64,000 nucleotides of DNA, from positions 1 through 64,000 of the forward strand of contig JAFZSR010000063.1 of the NCBI GenBank assembly GCA_017619275.1, in the 5' to 3' direction. Under the pieces are notes generated by a model. That model was not told where the DNA came from. It was given only the letters and a program-made list of their open reading frames with translations, and made no database searches. Below are positions 51,832-59,699 of this stretch, piece after piece. This stretch comes from Prevotella sp. (GTDB lineage: Bacteria > Bacteroidota > Bacteroidia > Bacteroidales > Bacteroidaceae). Both the position numbers and the translations under genes were made by a program. The first letter of the stretch is position 1, and each line of letters starts with the position of its first letter.

Positions 51832-51897
51832 GTTCAATGTTCAACGTTCAATGTTCAACGTTCAATGTTCAACGTTCAACGTTCAACGTTCAACGTT
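51832..51897. repeat. Right heptamer array (GTTCAAC/GTTCAAT units)
   Basis: Nine uninterrupted 7-base units on the plus strand, alternating GTTCAAT and GTTCAAC three times and then three more GTTCAAC, plus a final GTT. The SGLT transporter stop codon is formed at the outer edge (TTA at 51896-51898). Confidence 0.9.
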
Positions 51898-53614
51898 AGA
51901 AGAAGTACCAGTAGAAGCAGCCGCAGAGGATGATGACACCAAGTGTTGCCACGATGTCCCAAACGCCCCAGCTCTGGCGAATTTGCTTCCAATACTCTGG
52001 CGTGAAGGTGATGGCCTCCACCTGAGCCTTCGAGGGAGCAGGAGTGAAGAAGCTCACTACCACCATCAGCAGAACGATGAACACCAGCAGCCAACACTCG
52101 AACACCAGCCAGTTGGTCTGCCAGAACCATGCGGTGGCATCCCAGAAGGCACCGTCCATGACGGCCTTGCCCGTGTCGGTAAAGATGTTGGTAAGCAGGC
52201 GCAGCATACCGATGACGAAGCCACCGATGAGACCCCATTCACCTGCCTTTGGCGTAATCTTCTTCGAGAAGATACCCAGCGTGAACACGGCCACCATGGC
52301 GGGAGCCAGCAGCGACTGGATGCCCTGCAGATAGCTGTAGAGCGTATCCATCGACATCATCACGGGCATCCAAGCCAGACCCAGCAGCACGACAACGACG
52401 GTGGCTGTACGGCCTACGAACACGTAGTGAGCCTCGCTCTTACCTTTCTTCATGGGCTTGTAGAAGTCCTCGGTGAACAGGGTGGCGCAGCTGTTGAAGA
52501 AGGCAGCCAACGAAGCCACGAGGGCGCAGATGAAGCCGATGGTGACGATACCCTTCACACCCATGGGCAGCACCTGCTTCACCATGCCGGCAAAGGCGGC
52601 GTCGGTGTTGCTCAGGTCGAACTGTCCGTTCTGGGCCAGGGCAGCGGCAATCATACCGGGGATAAGGAACATGAACACGGGGAGCAGCTTGAAGTAACCG
52701 GCGGCGATGGTACCACGGCGGGCACGCTTCATCACTTCCACATTGCTCTCACCCTTCTGCTGACCAAGCACACGCTGAACGATGTGCTGGTCGGTACACC
52801 AGTACCAGAAGCCGATGATCGAGGCACCGATGAACACCACGAAGCCGGGATACTCGCTGTAGAGCGGGTCGCCCTCTTCCCAGTGGAACATGTGGGTGGT
52901 GCCGTAGCCGTCGTGCAGCTGTCCGCAGTAGTCCATCATGGCTGTCCAGCCTTCAGAGATGCTGCCGCCACCGAGGGCTGCCAGTCCGAGGAAGAGCACG
53001 AGGAACGAGCCGATGATGAGGATAGGAGTCTGAATGGCCGAGAGCGTCATCACGCCCTTCATGCCACCGAAGACCGTAAACACGGCGGTGATGGCGATGA
53101 GGCCGATGGCACCCCACCAGAAGGGAAGGCCCAGCAGATACTCGAAGAAGATACCACCCGTGAAAGCGGTTACAGAGACTTTCGTCAGCACATAGGCCAC
53201 CAGCGTGATGATGCTGAGCCACGAGCCGGTGGCATTGGTGTAGCGGAACTTCAGGAAGTCGGGCATGGTGATAATCTTGCCCAGCTTGTTGTTCAGCAGC
53301 TGATAGAAGGGAACGAAGAGCCAGCCGAGGATGAGGATCATCCAGCCCTGCATCTCCCAGTGGGCCATACCCACGCCGTCCTTGGCACCAGTACCGGCCA
53401 AGCCCACGAGGTGCTCGGAACCGATGTTGGCGGCAAAGATAGCCGCACCAATAATGTACCAAGGCTCGCCCTTACCGAACAGGTAGTCCTGTGAGTCGGC
53501 GCCAGCCATTTTCTTCTTGTCCTTCTGAATGGAATGATACACTGCCCATACCACTCCTAAAACTCCGACGGCCAGGATGAGCCAGTCGAGCCATTGAAAT
53601 TCGTGTGAAGTCAT
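51896..53614 (-). CDS. Sodium/sugar cotransporter, SGLT type
   Basis: A 572-residue membrane protein of the SSS family, SGLT branch, with about 14 hydrophobic segments. YIIGAAIFAANIGSEHLVGLAGTGAK is the first sodium-site helix and ALVASLAAFFNSCATLFTEDFY is the TM8-like sodium-site block. GFWYWCTDQHIVQRVLGQQ is a hallmark of SGLT-type sugar transporters. It is placed between an aldose 1-epimerase and arabinose genes, so L-arabinose or a related sugar is the likely substrate. It ends at the heptamer array. Confidence 0.92.
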   Translation of the reverse strand: MTSHEFQWLDWLILAVGVLGVVWAVYHSIQKDKKKMAGADSQDYLFGKGEPWYIIGAAIFAANIGSEHLVGLAGTGAKDGVGMAHWEMQGWMILILGWLFVPFYQLLNNKLGKIITMPDFLKFRYTNATGSWLSIITLVAYVLTKVSVTAFTGGIFFEYLLGLPFWWGAIGLIAITAVFTVFGGMKGVMTLSAIQTPILIIGSFLVLFLGLAALGGGSISEGWTAMMDYCGQLHDGYGTTHMFHWEEGDPLYSEYPGFVVFIGASIIGFWYWCTDQHIVQRVLGQQKGESNVEVMKRARRGTIAAGYFKLLPVFMFLIPGMIAAALAQNGQFDLSNTDAAFAGMVKQVLPMGVKGIVTIGFICALVASLAAFFNSCATLFTEDFYKPMKKGKSEAHYVFVGRTATVVVVLLGLAWMPVMMSMDTLYSYLQGIQSLLAPAMVAVFTLGIFSKKITPKAGEWGLIGGFVIGMLRLLTNIFTDTGKAVMDGAFWDATAWFWQTNWLVFECWLLVFIVLLMVVVSFFTPAPSKAQVEAITFTPEYWKQIRQSWGVWDIVATLGVIILCGCFYWYFF

Positions 53615-53635
53615 TTGTATTGTTTTTATTTGCTT

Positions 53636-54835
53636 TTATTTAACGCTAAACTTGTAGGCTGCATGGCTGTAGTAAGGCTTGTCGGGCGTCACCACGGGGC
53701 TGGGCCATTCGGGATGGTTGGGGCTGTCGGGATACTTCTGGCTCTCCAAGCAGACAGAGACATACTGAGGATACTTCTTGTCGAGCTTGTGGCGGATGTT
53801 AGGCTCGTTGCCGATGCCCTGGAAGTTGCCAGTGTAGACCTGCACGCCCGGCTCGTTAGTGAACATCTCCATGAAGATGCCGGTCTTGGGGCTGTAGAGG
53901 CTGGCGCACACCTGGGTGTCGTCGCCCTTGGTGTTCAGACACCAGTTGTGGTCGTAGCCGCCGTTGGCGTTCTTAATCTGGTCGTACTCACGATCCAGTC
54001 CGTCGAGGATGACGTGCTCCGTGCGCAGGTCCATCGGTGTTCCCTCCACGGCCTTGACCTCGCCAGTGGGCATGTACGAGTCGTCGGCCACGGTGAAGTA
54101 GTCGGCGTTCACCATCAGCATCTGCTTCAGTCCGCCTTCTGCTTCCTCAAAGTCGCCGCTCAGGTTGTAGTAGTTGTGGTTGGTCTGGTTGATGATGGTG
54201 GGAGCGTCGGTGGTGGCGTTCCATGCGATGTCGAGCGTGTTGCCGTTCACGATTTTGTAGGTGGTGGTAGCCACAACGTTGCCGGGGAATCCGTTCTCGC
54301 CGTCGGCAGCCTCGATGGTCAGCACGAGCGTGGCGCTGTCGGTCTGCTCAGCCTTGTAGATGCGGTTCATCCAGCCCGTGTCGCCGCCGCCGTGCAGACA
54401 GTGGTTGCGGTCGCCGGGGTGCGTGTCGTTCTGCTTCAGCTGATACTCCTTGCCGTCGAGTGTGAACTTGCCCAGGTTGATGCGGTTGGCATAGCGGCCT
54501 ACGCTTGAACCGTAGTCGGAGGGCGAATTCTGCGTGTCCATATACTGTGCCACGTTGTCGTAGCCCAGCACCACGTCGGTGAGCTTGCCGTCGCGGTCGG
54601 GCACCATCAGCGATACCACGCGAGCGCCGTAGTTGGTGATGCACACCTCCATGCCGTTGGCGCCTTTGAGGGTGTAGAGCTTCACGGTGTCGGCTCCCAC
54701 GATGGTGTCAAACTTGGCCGGGTTCAAGCCCGATGCCGTCAGCTTTGGTTCTGCCGGCTGCTGGCCGGTACATGCTGCCAAGGCCAGGGCCACCACGGCT
54801 CCTGCACCCAGCAATTTTCCTTTGAAAATCTTCAT
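53636..54835 (-). CDS. Aldose 1-epimerase, lipoprotein form
   Basis: A 399-residue mutarotase with a lipoprotein signal (GAGAVVALALAACTGQ), so it acts in the periplasm or at the outer membrane. The barrel shows VCITNYGARVVSLMVPDRDGK, GRYANRINLGKFTLDGKEYQL and LHGGGDTGWMNRIYKAEQ. The catalytic pair is expected at the His of NQTNHNYYNLSG and the Glu of TNEPGVQVYTGNF. It supplies the anomer used by the transporter, whose gene starts 21 bases downstream. It is the first gene of the arabinose-type operon. Confidence 0.92.
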   Translation of the reverse strand: MKIFKGKLLGAGAVVALALAACTGQQPAEPKLTASGLNPAKFDTIVGADTVKLYTLKGANGMEVCITNYGARVVSLMVPDRDGKLTDVVLGYDNVAQYMDTQNSPSDYGSSVGRYANRINLGKFTLDGKEYQLKQNDTHPGDRNHCLHGGGDTGWMNRIYKAEQTDSATLVLTIEAADGENGFPGNVVATTTYKIVNGNTLDIAWNATTDAPTIINQTNHNYYNLSGDFEEAEGGLKQMLMVNADYFTVADDSYMPTGEVKAVEGTPMDLRTEHVILDGLDREYDQIKNANGGYDHNWCLNTKGDDTQVCASLYSPKTGIFMEMFTNEPGVQVYTGNFQGIGNEPNIRHKLDKKYPQYVSVCLESQKYPDSPNHPEWPSPVVTPDKPYYSHAAYKFSVK

Positions 54836-54885
54836 TTGTTAGTTGTTTTTGAGTGATTATTTAGGTGAGTTTTAGTTTTTGGGTG

Positions 54886-54916
54886 TAAAGTTACACATAT
54901 TTTTTTATTCGACCAA
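54886..54916 (-). promoter_or_regulatory. Promoter of the arabinose-type operon
   Basis: On the minus strand TTG (54914-54916), a 20-base spacer, then TAACTTTA (54886-54893). An AraR operator would be expected nearby, but I could not define one. The interval 54917-55029 is A/T-rich with no gene. Confidence 0.65.
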
Positions 54917-55029
54917 ATAATCTTGCAGGTAAAATTGCGGAAGATAATCTTTTTTACAAACAGCTCGGTCTATAACGTTCTTTTTGGGTGTTTTTATCTT
55001 TGATAAAACTGTATTCTTTTGGCAAGAAA

Positions 55030-55068
55030 AAACAAAAATCCCCCACAGCCATCCGACTGCGGGGGATT
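55030..55068 (-). terminator. Terminator of the secreted-protein gene
   Basis: Stem AATCCCCC (55037-55044) with GGGGGATT (55061-55068), extended by CAG/CTG across one mismatch. On the minus strand a T-rich run follows (TTTTTGTTTTTT). Confidence 0.85.
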
Positions 55069-55090
55069 GCGCGTGGGCTTTGCGTTTTGG

Positions 55091-57214
55091 TTATTTCACC
55101 ACGACCACCTTGCCGTTTTGGATGTATAGTCCCTTCGTGGGCTTGGCGATGCGCTGGCCGTTGATGGTGTACCACACATCCGACTGGCCGTTGGCCTGTG
55201 TGTGCAGGTCGGTGATGCCTGTGGTAACACCTCCTTCCTCAGACTCATTGGTCAGCAGATAAAGCTGTCCGCCATAGAAAGGATTGCAAGTGCCAAAATA
55301 AAGTCCTTCCTCGGTGGCGAGGAACGAGGAACAGCCGTAGTTGTATTTGTCGTTAAAGCCATTACGGGTGATAACCTCAAATGTCTCGCCGTCGGTGGTG
55401 CGGAAGAGGTCGAAGCCCCATTCGTTGTTGCTCACCAGTTGGTTGATGAAGAGATACTTCTGTATGCCTTCAATATCAATCTTGCTGTAGAGATCCAACA
55501 AGGCCTGCTGCAGGCTCGACATTATTTGTTGGAGGAAATCCTGCAATGTGCTGTTATCGCTATACTGCTCGTCGGCATCGCCTGTCAGGGCATCCATTAT
55601 CATCTCTATGATGATGTCCCTGAAAATCGTTGCCATGCTCTGGAGGTCGCTTAGCAGTTGTTCAAAGTTGACGATGGTCTGCACGTTTTCATCGTCTATC
55701 TGGACGGTCTCGACGTAGTTCTCCAAGAAAGATTTCAGCGTTTCCAACATCGAACGCAGTGTGTCGGCCAGCTCCTCTCCCTTTGCCTGAAGCAGTATCT
55801 GGATGACCGAATTGATATAGGCCAGTTTTGTGAGCCGCTCCTCCAGCGTCATGTTCAGGAAGCTGCCGTTGGTGAGCTGAGTCATATAGTTGTAGAAGAT
55901 GCCGGCGTCCATGGTGGCGATGTAAAGTTGGCCGTCGTACTCGCCCATTCGCCAGATATACTCGTTGGTGGTTCCTTCGGTGAGTGCCGTGAAATTAGTC
56001 AGTTCTTCAAACTTTCCCGTCTCGTCGTTCAGGCACCACACTTTCTGGGGGTTCTGCAGAGAGTTGTATATATATTCCAGATAGTCGCTGGCTTTGACGT
56101 CTTGTCCGGCCAGTGTCTGCATCATGCCTGCAAAGGCTGATGCCTCGCCGCCAAAGGCGTGGTCGAAGTTGTAGGCATAGAGCTGTCCGTTGAACTCATA
56201 GACCGAGCCAATGAGCGAGCGCATGGTGCCTAACTCTCCGCCTTCAACATCGCTCAGGCCGGGGTTGTTGATGCCGTTGGTGGGGCCTGCCACCTCCTGC
56301 CAATACCAGCCGTACTCGTTGGCCGTCTCGTCGGCGGCTGCGGGGTGTCCCTTGTAGATGACGAAGCCTGCATGGGTGGGGGCTGTGGCATAGATGTAGC
56401 CGTTGTGCGTAGCCAGTTCCCAGATGGGGGCACCGGCCCAGTTGGTGTGGATGGGATCGAAGGCCGTCTGGCCAAAGTCGCGGTAGTCGGCCACGCGGTC
56501 CCACACGGTGTCGTCGTCGTTGCTCTTGCGCAGCACGGCCATCTTGGCCACCACGTCCTCGTCGCCCGGCGCGATGACCTCGCGGTCGTCGGCACCAGCA
56601 AAGAACAGATGCCCGTCGTACTCGCAATTGGCACGCAGTGAGACGCTGCCCATGGTCTCAAAAACCTTGGTGAAGTTACCGTCCTTGTCGAGTTTCAGGA
56701 TATACTGACCGACGTTGGGGTCGGCGGAATAGGAACCGAAATAAACGTTGTCGCCGTAGGTGACGGCCATGCGGTAGTAGACCTTGCTTTCGCCTGTGTA
56801 GACCACGCGGAACTCACCCGTCTGGCGGTTGTAGCTGATGATATTGGCACCCTCATTGGCATCGTTGCGGGGAATGTCGCCATTGGTCACGGCATCAATG
56901 ATGGCCCAGAAGCTGTCGAGGCTCATACCGCTGGCCGTGAACGACGGGGCATACATGTTGACCAGCGCGCTGGCAATGTTGCGCGTGGTGGCGATGAAGA
57001 TTTCGTCGCCACGCATGGCCAGTCGCCATGTGTAGCTGTTCTCACGGTCGCCTCCGGCCATCAAGCCGTCCACCTCGCGCTCGCCTCGGTCGGGGTTCGA
57101 GATTTTCGTCACCGTGTAACTCTTGCTTTCTTCAGTGTTGGTCGTTTGGGCCGAGGCACTTGCAGCGCTGCAGATAAGGGCTACAGCCATCATCCATTGC
57201 GTAATATGTTTCAT
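55091..57214 (-). CDS. Large secreted protein, hypothetical
   Basis: A 707-residue exported protein with signal MMAVALICSAASASAQ. Residues 30-400 have repeated short strands of the type DGHLFFAGADDREVIA, NGYIYATAPTHAGFVIY and NGQLYAYNFDHAFG, suggesting a propeller. A helical section follows (EERLTKLAYINSVIQILLQAKGEELADTLRSMLETLKSFL region, about 470-610), then more strands. The last 30 residues (DVWYTINGQRIAKPTKGLYI then QNGKVVVVK) are the short C-terminal motif common on Prevotella exported proteins. The ATG at 57212-57214 is chosen for the signal peptide. It is a single-gene unit with a full promoter and terminator. Confidence 0.75.
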   Translation of the reverse strand: MKHITQWMMAVALICSAASASAQTTNTEESKSYTVTKISNPDRGEREVDGLMAGGDRENSYTWRLAMRGDEIFIATTRNIASALVNMYAPSFTASGMSLDSFWAIIDAVTNGDIPRNDANEGANIISYNRQTGEFRVVYTGESKVYYRMAVTYGDNVYFGSYSADPNVGQYILKLDKDGNFTKVFETMGSVSLRANCEYDGHLFFAGADDREVIAPGDEDVVAKMAVLRKSNDDDTVWDRVADYRDFGQTAFDPIHTNWAGAPIWELATHNGYIYATAPTHAGFVIYKGHPAAADETANEYGWYWQEVAGPTNGINNPGLSDVEGGELGTMRSLIGSVYEFNGQLYAYNFDHAFGGEASAFAGMMQTLAGQDVKASDYLEYIYNSLQNPQKVWCLNDETGKFEELTNFTALTEGTTNEYIWRMGEYDGQLYIATMDAGIFYNYMTQLTNGSFLNMTLEERLTKLAYINSVIQILLQAKGEELADTLRSMLETLKSFLENYVETVQIDDENVQTIVNFEQLLSDLQSMATIFRDIIIEMIMDALTGDADEQYSDNSTLQDFLQQIMSSLQQALLDLYSKIDIEGIQKYLFINQLVSNNEWGFDLFRTTDGETFEVITRNGFNDKYNYGCSSFLATEEGLYFGTCNPFYGGQLYLLTNESEEGGVTTGITDLHTQANGQSDVWYTINGQRIAKPTKGLYIQNGKVVVVK

Positions 57215-57321
57215 TATCGTGGTTGTTATTTGATTGTTTGAAGTTCTTTTTCGCATTCTTCTTTCTGCCTCACCATGGGGAGAAACACACCAAAAGCGAG
57301 CCAGAATGAGCATTTCGTGTG

Positions 57322-57351
57322 CAAAGGTACGAAAAAAACATTCAATTGCAA
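57322..57351 (-). promoter_or_regulatory. Promoter of the secreted-protein gene
   Basis: On the minus strand TTG (57349-57351), a 19-base spacer, then TACCTTTG (57322-57329). The leader is about 105 bases, long for this genome. Confidence 0.78.
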
Positions 57352-57389
57352 ATGTTTATTAAATATTTATTTGTACCTTTGCACCCCCA

Positions 57390-58307
57390 ATGAAGATTGC
57401 AGCCATACTCACCGTGCATAATCGCAGACAGAAGACACTCTCCTGTCTGCAACATTTGTTTAGTGCCGCGCAAGCCTACAACCGCACGGCTCAGGACACG
57501 GTGGCGCTGACGGTGTTCCTCACCGACGATGGCTGTACCGATGGCACTGCCGAGGCCGTCAGGACTGCTTTTGCCGATGCCGACATCCGAATCTTGCAGG
57601 GCGACGGCCAGCTGTTCTGGGCCGGAGGTATGCGCCGGGCATGGCGGGCCGCCATCGACGAGGGCACGCACTGGGACTTTTTTCTATTGCTCAACGACGA
57701 CACCAACGTGGCCGACAATGTGTTCGACGAACTGCTGGAGGCCGACCGTCATGGAGCCGCCACCAGCGGGCGACATGGCCTGTCGTCGGGTATCACCTGC
57801 GAGCCTGGTCATCCCGACGTCATCTCCTACGGAGGCCTGAACTTCGTGAACAAGACGCGCGGCCGCCAGGTGCTGCTGCAGCCCAGCGGTCAGCCACAGC
57901 ACATCGACATGAGCCACGCCAACATCCTGCTGGTGCATGCCGAGGCTGTGGAGTGCATGGGCATCTTCCACGAGGGATTCCAGCATGGCTGTGCCGACAT
58001 CGACTATAGCATGATGGCCCACCGCCATGGTCTGCCTGTGTTCTCCACCTCCCACGTCTGCGGCGAGTGCGAGTGCGACCACGGCACCAGCCGCGACGAG
58101 ATCGACCTCCTCTGCACCATGACGCTGGCCGAGCGTCGCCAGTATGTCAACTCCCCCACCCATAGCGACCGCGACTACCTGCTCTTCGTCAGGCGCAACA
58201 TGCCCCTGCGCTATCCCATTGCAGCCCTCCTCAGGTCCATCCGTCTCCGCTTCCCCCGCCTCTATCGTTCCATCACCCATTTCCGGGGTGTCTACAAGTC
58301 AAGGTAA
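57390..58307 (+). CDS. Family 2 glycosyltransferase
   Basis: A 305-residue GT-A fold glycosyltransferase. MKIAAILTVHNRRQKTLSCL is the nucleotide-sugar entry, TDDGCTDGTAEAV and the DxD-like LLLNDDTNVADN follow, and QLFWAGGMRRAWRAAI resembles rhamnosyl/galactofuranosyl-type GT2 enzymes. There is no membrane segment. The sugar and acceptor are unknown; cell-surface polysaccharide is likely. The -7 box TACCTTTG (57374-57381) is 8 bases from the ATG. Confidence 0.87.
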   Translation: MKIAAILTVHNRRQKTLSCLQHLFSAAQAYNRTAQDTVALTVFLTDDGCTDGTAEAVRTAFADADIRILQGDGQLFWAGGMRRAWRAAIDEGTHWDFFLLLNDDTNVADNVFDELLEADRHGAATSGRHGLSSGITCEPGHPDVISYGGLNFVNKTRGRQVLLQPSGQPQHIDMSHANILLVHAEAVECMGIFHEGFQHGCADIDYSMMAHRHGLPVFSTSHVCGECECDHGTSRDEIDLLCTMTLAERRQYVNSPTHSDRDYLLFVRRNMPLRYPIAALLRSIRLRFPRLYRSITHFRGVYKSR

Positions 58308-58369
58308 CCGTCTATTCCTGCTCGCTTTCCGCCATCTCAATTACATGCTGCAATAGGCATGTGGCACCC

Positions 58370-58440
58370 TCCAAAATTTTGGTAACGACTTTTTGAAAAA
58401 AGTTAACGACTTTTGAAAAAATCTCGTACGAGATTTTTGG
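58370..58440 (-). repeat. Three-module palindromic intergenic repeat, copy E
   Basis: Minus-strand copy: AAATCTCGTACGAGATTTTT, AAAAGTCGTTAACTTTTTTC, then AAAGTCGTTACC and AAAATTTTGG. It lies between the glycosyltransferase and lpxD genes. From 58441 to the lpxD promoter the DNA is A/T-rich without a recognisable gene. Confidence 0.85.
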
Positions 58441-58587
58441 GCGGGTCGATATGCTGTTGAATTTTGCGCATAGCAATAGTTTTTTTGCTTGGCACAAAAC
58501 TTGCGAAAGAGGGTGCATAAGTAAAAGCGTTATTCATAAAAAATCAGAAAAAAAGGCTTTTATTATGGTGTTTCAATAAAAAATGTG

Positions 58588-58595
58588 TACCTTTG
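58588..58595 (+). promoter_or_regulatory. -7 box upstream of lpxD
   Basis: TACCTTTG lies 29 bases before the lpxD ATG. No clear TTG is seen at -33, so only the -7 element is claimed. Confidence 0.6.
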
Positions 58596-58624
58596 CAGAA
58601 TCAAATGAAAACCGGAAGCATTTT

Positions 58625-59662
58625 ATGGAGTTTACAGCCAAACAAATCGCTGAGCTGACGGGAGGTCGTGTGGAGGGCAACGAGCAGGCCGCCGTGAGCA
58701 CTTTTGCCAAGATTGAAGAGGGGCACGAAGGAGCCATCTCCTTCCTTTCCAACCCTAAATATACCCATTTTCTTTACGAAACCAAGTCGACCATCGTGCT
58801 GGTGGATGAGACGCTGGAGCTGGAGCACCCCGTGAGTGCTACGCTCATCCGCGTGAAGAGCGCCTACGAGGCCGTGGGCCGTCTGCTGCAGCTCTATGAG
58901 CAGATGAAACCCCGCAAGACGGGCGTGGATCCGCTGGCCTTCGTCTCGCCTAAAGCCACCATCGGCAAGGATGTCTACATCGGAGCCTTTGCCTGCATTG
59001 GTGATGGCACCGTCATCGGCGACGGCACGCAGGTGTATCCCCACGTGGTGGTGGGCGACGGCGTGACCATCGGCGAGCAGTGTCTGCTCTATCCCAACGT
59101 GACCATCTATCAGGGTTGTCGTCTGGGCAATCGCGTCACCATCCATGCCGGCAGCGTCATCGGTGCCGACGGCTTTGGCTTCGCCCCGAACCAAGAGGGC
59201 TACGACAAGATTCCGCAGATAGGCATCGTGGTGATTGAGGACGATGTGGAGATTGGTGCCAATACGTGCGTGGACCGCAGTACCATGGGCCAGACCGTCA
59301 TCCGCCACGGCGTGAAGCTCGACAACCTCATCCAGGTGGCCCACAACTGCGAGGTGGGCGAGAACACCGTGATGTCGGCCCAGGTGGGTCTGGCCGGAAG
59401 CACAAAGATTGGCTCCTGGTGCATGGTGGGTGGCCAGGCAGGCTTTGCCGGGCACATCCAGGTGGCCGACAAGACATTCGTTGGTGCGCAGTGCGGCGTG
59501 ATCAGCAACACCAAGGGGCAGGGCGAACAGCTCATCGGCTCGCCCGCTATGGACCCCAAGCAGTTCTTCCGTTCCATGGCCGTGGTGAAGCGTCTGCCCG
59601 ACATCTACCGCGAGCTGAACGAGCTGAAGAAACGAGTGGAAGAGCTGTCGAAAAACCAGTAG
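58625..59662 (+). CDS. lpxD: UDP-3-O-acylglucosamine N-acyltransferase
   Basis: A 345-residue left-handed beta-helix acyltransferase, the third step of lipid A synthesis. The N-terminal uridine-binding domain ([17 protein letters not shown]) is followed by hexapeptide repeats from about residue 105 ([24 protein letters not shown]). The catalytic His240 lies in [14 protein letters not shown], matching His239 of E. coli. The ATG at 58625 is chosen over an upstream in-frame extension that begins inside the -7 box. It heads the lpxD, lpxC/fabZ, lpxA, miaA and pbp run. Confidence 0.96.
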   Translation: MEFTAKQIAELTGGRVEGNEQAAVSTFAKIEEGHEGAISFLSNPKYTHFLYETKSTIVLVDETLELEHPVSATLIRVKSAYEAVGRLLQLYEQMKPRKTGVDPLAFVSPKATIGKDVYIGAFACIGDGTVIGDGTQVYPHVVVGDGVTIGEQCLLYPNVTIYQGCRLGNRVTIHAGSVIGADGFGFAPNQEGYDKIPQIGIVVIEDDVEIGANTCVDRSTMGQTVIRHGVKLDNLIQVAHNCEVGENTVMSAQVGLAGSTKIGSWCMVGGQAGFAGHIQVADKTFVGAQCGVISNTKGQGEQLIGSPAMDPKQFFRSMAVVKRLPDIYRELNELKKRVEELSKNQ

Positions 59663-59699
59663 AAACAGATTTGAAAATTTTTATTTTTGAAATAGAATA

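Larger units (their letters stand above)
51402..51897 (-). mobile_element. Candidate mobile cassette: four-helix-bundle gene between inverted heptamer arrays
   Basis: The roughly 496-base unit consists of a GTTGAAC array (51402-51429), a four-helix-bundle gene on the minus strand, and a GTTCAAC/GTTCAAT array (51832-51897) in the opposite orientation. Inside the arrays the inverted repeat continues as TTGAACGACAAT (51425-51436) and ATTGTCGTTCAA (51826-51837), a perfect 12-base match. The unit sits between the SGLT transporter stop and the AraR-like coding start in an operon. No transposase is present, so movement would need help in trans or an unknown mechanism. The symmetry and cargo position are seen directly; mobility is inference. 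Confidence 0.5.

Noticed and set aside
51737-53494. A 585-residue plus-strand open frame crossing the heptamer array
   Set aside because: It is antisense to the SGLT transporter and rich in His, Gln and Glu with no domain. The heptamer array merely stays open in all frames.
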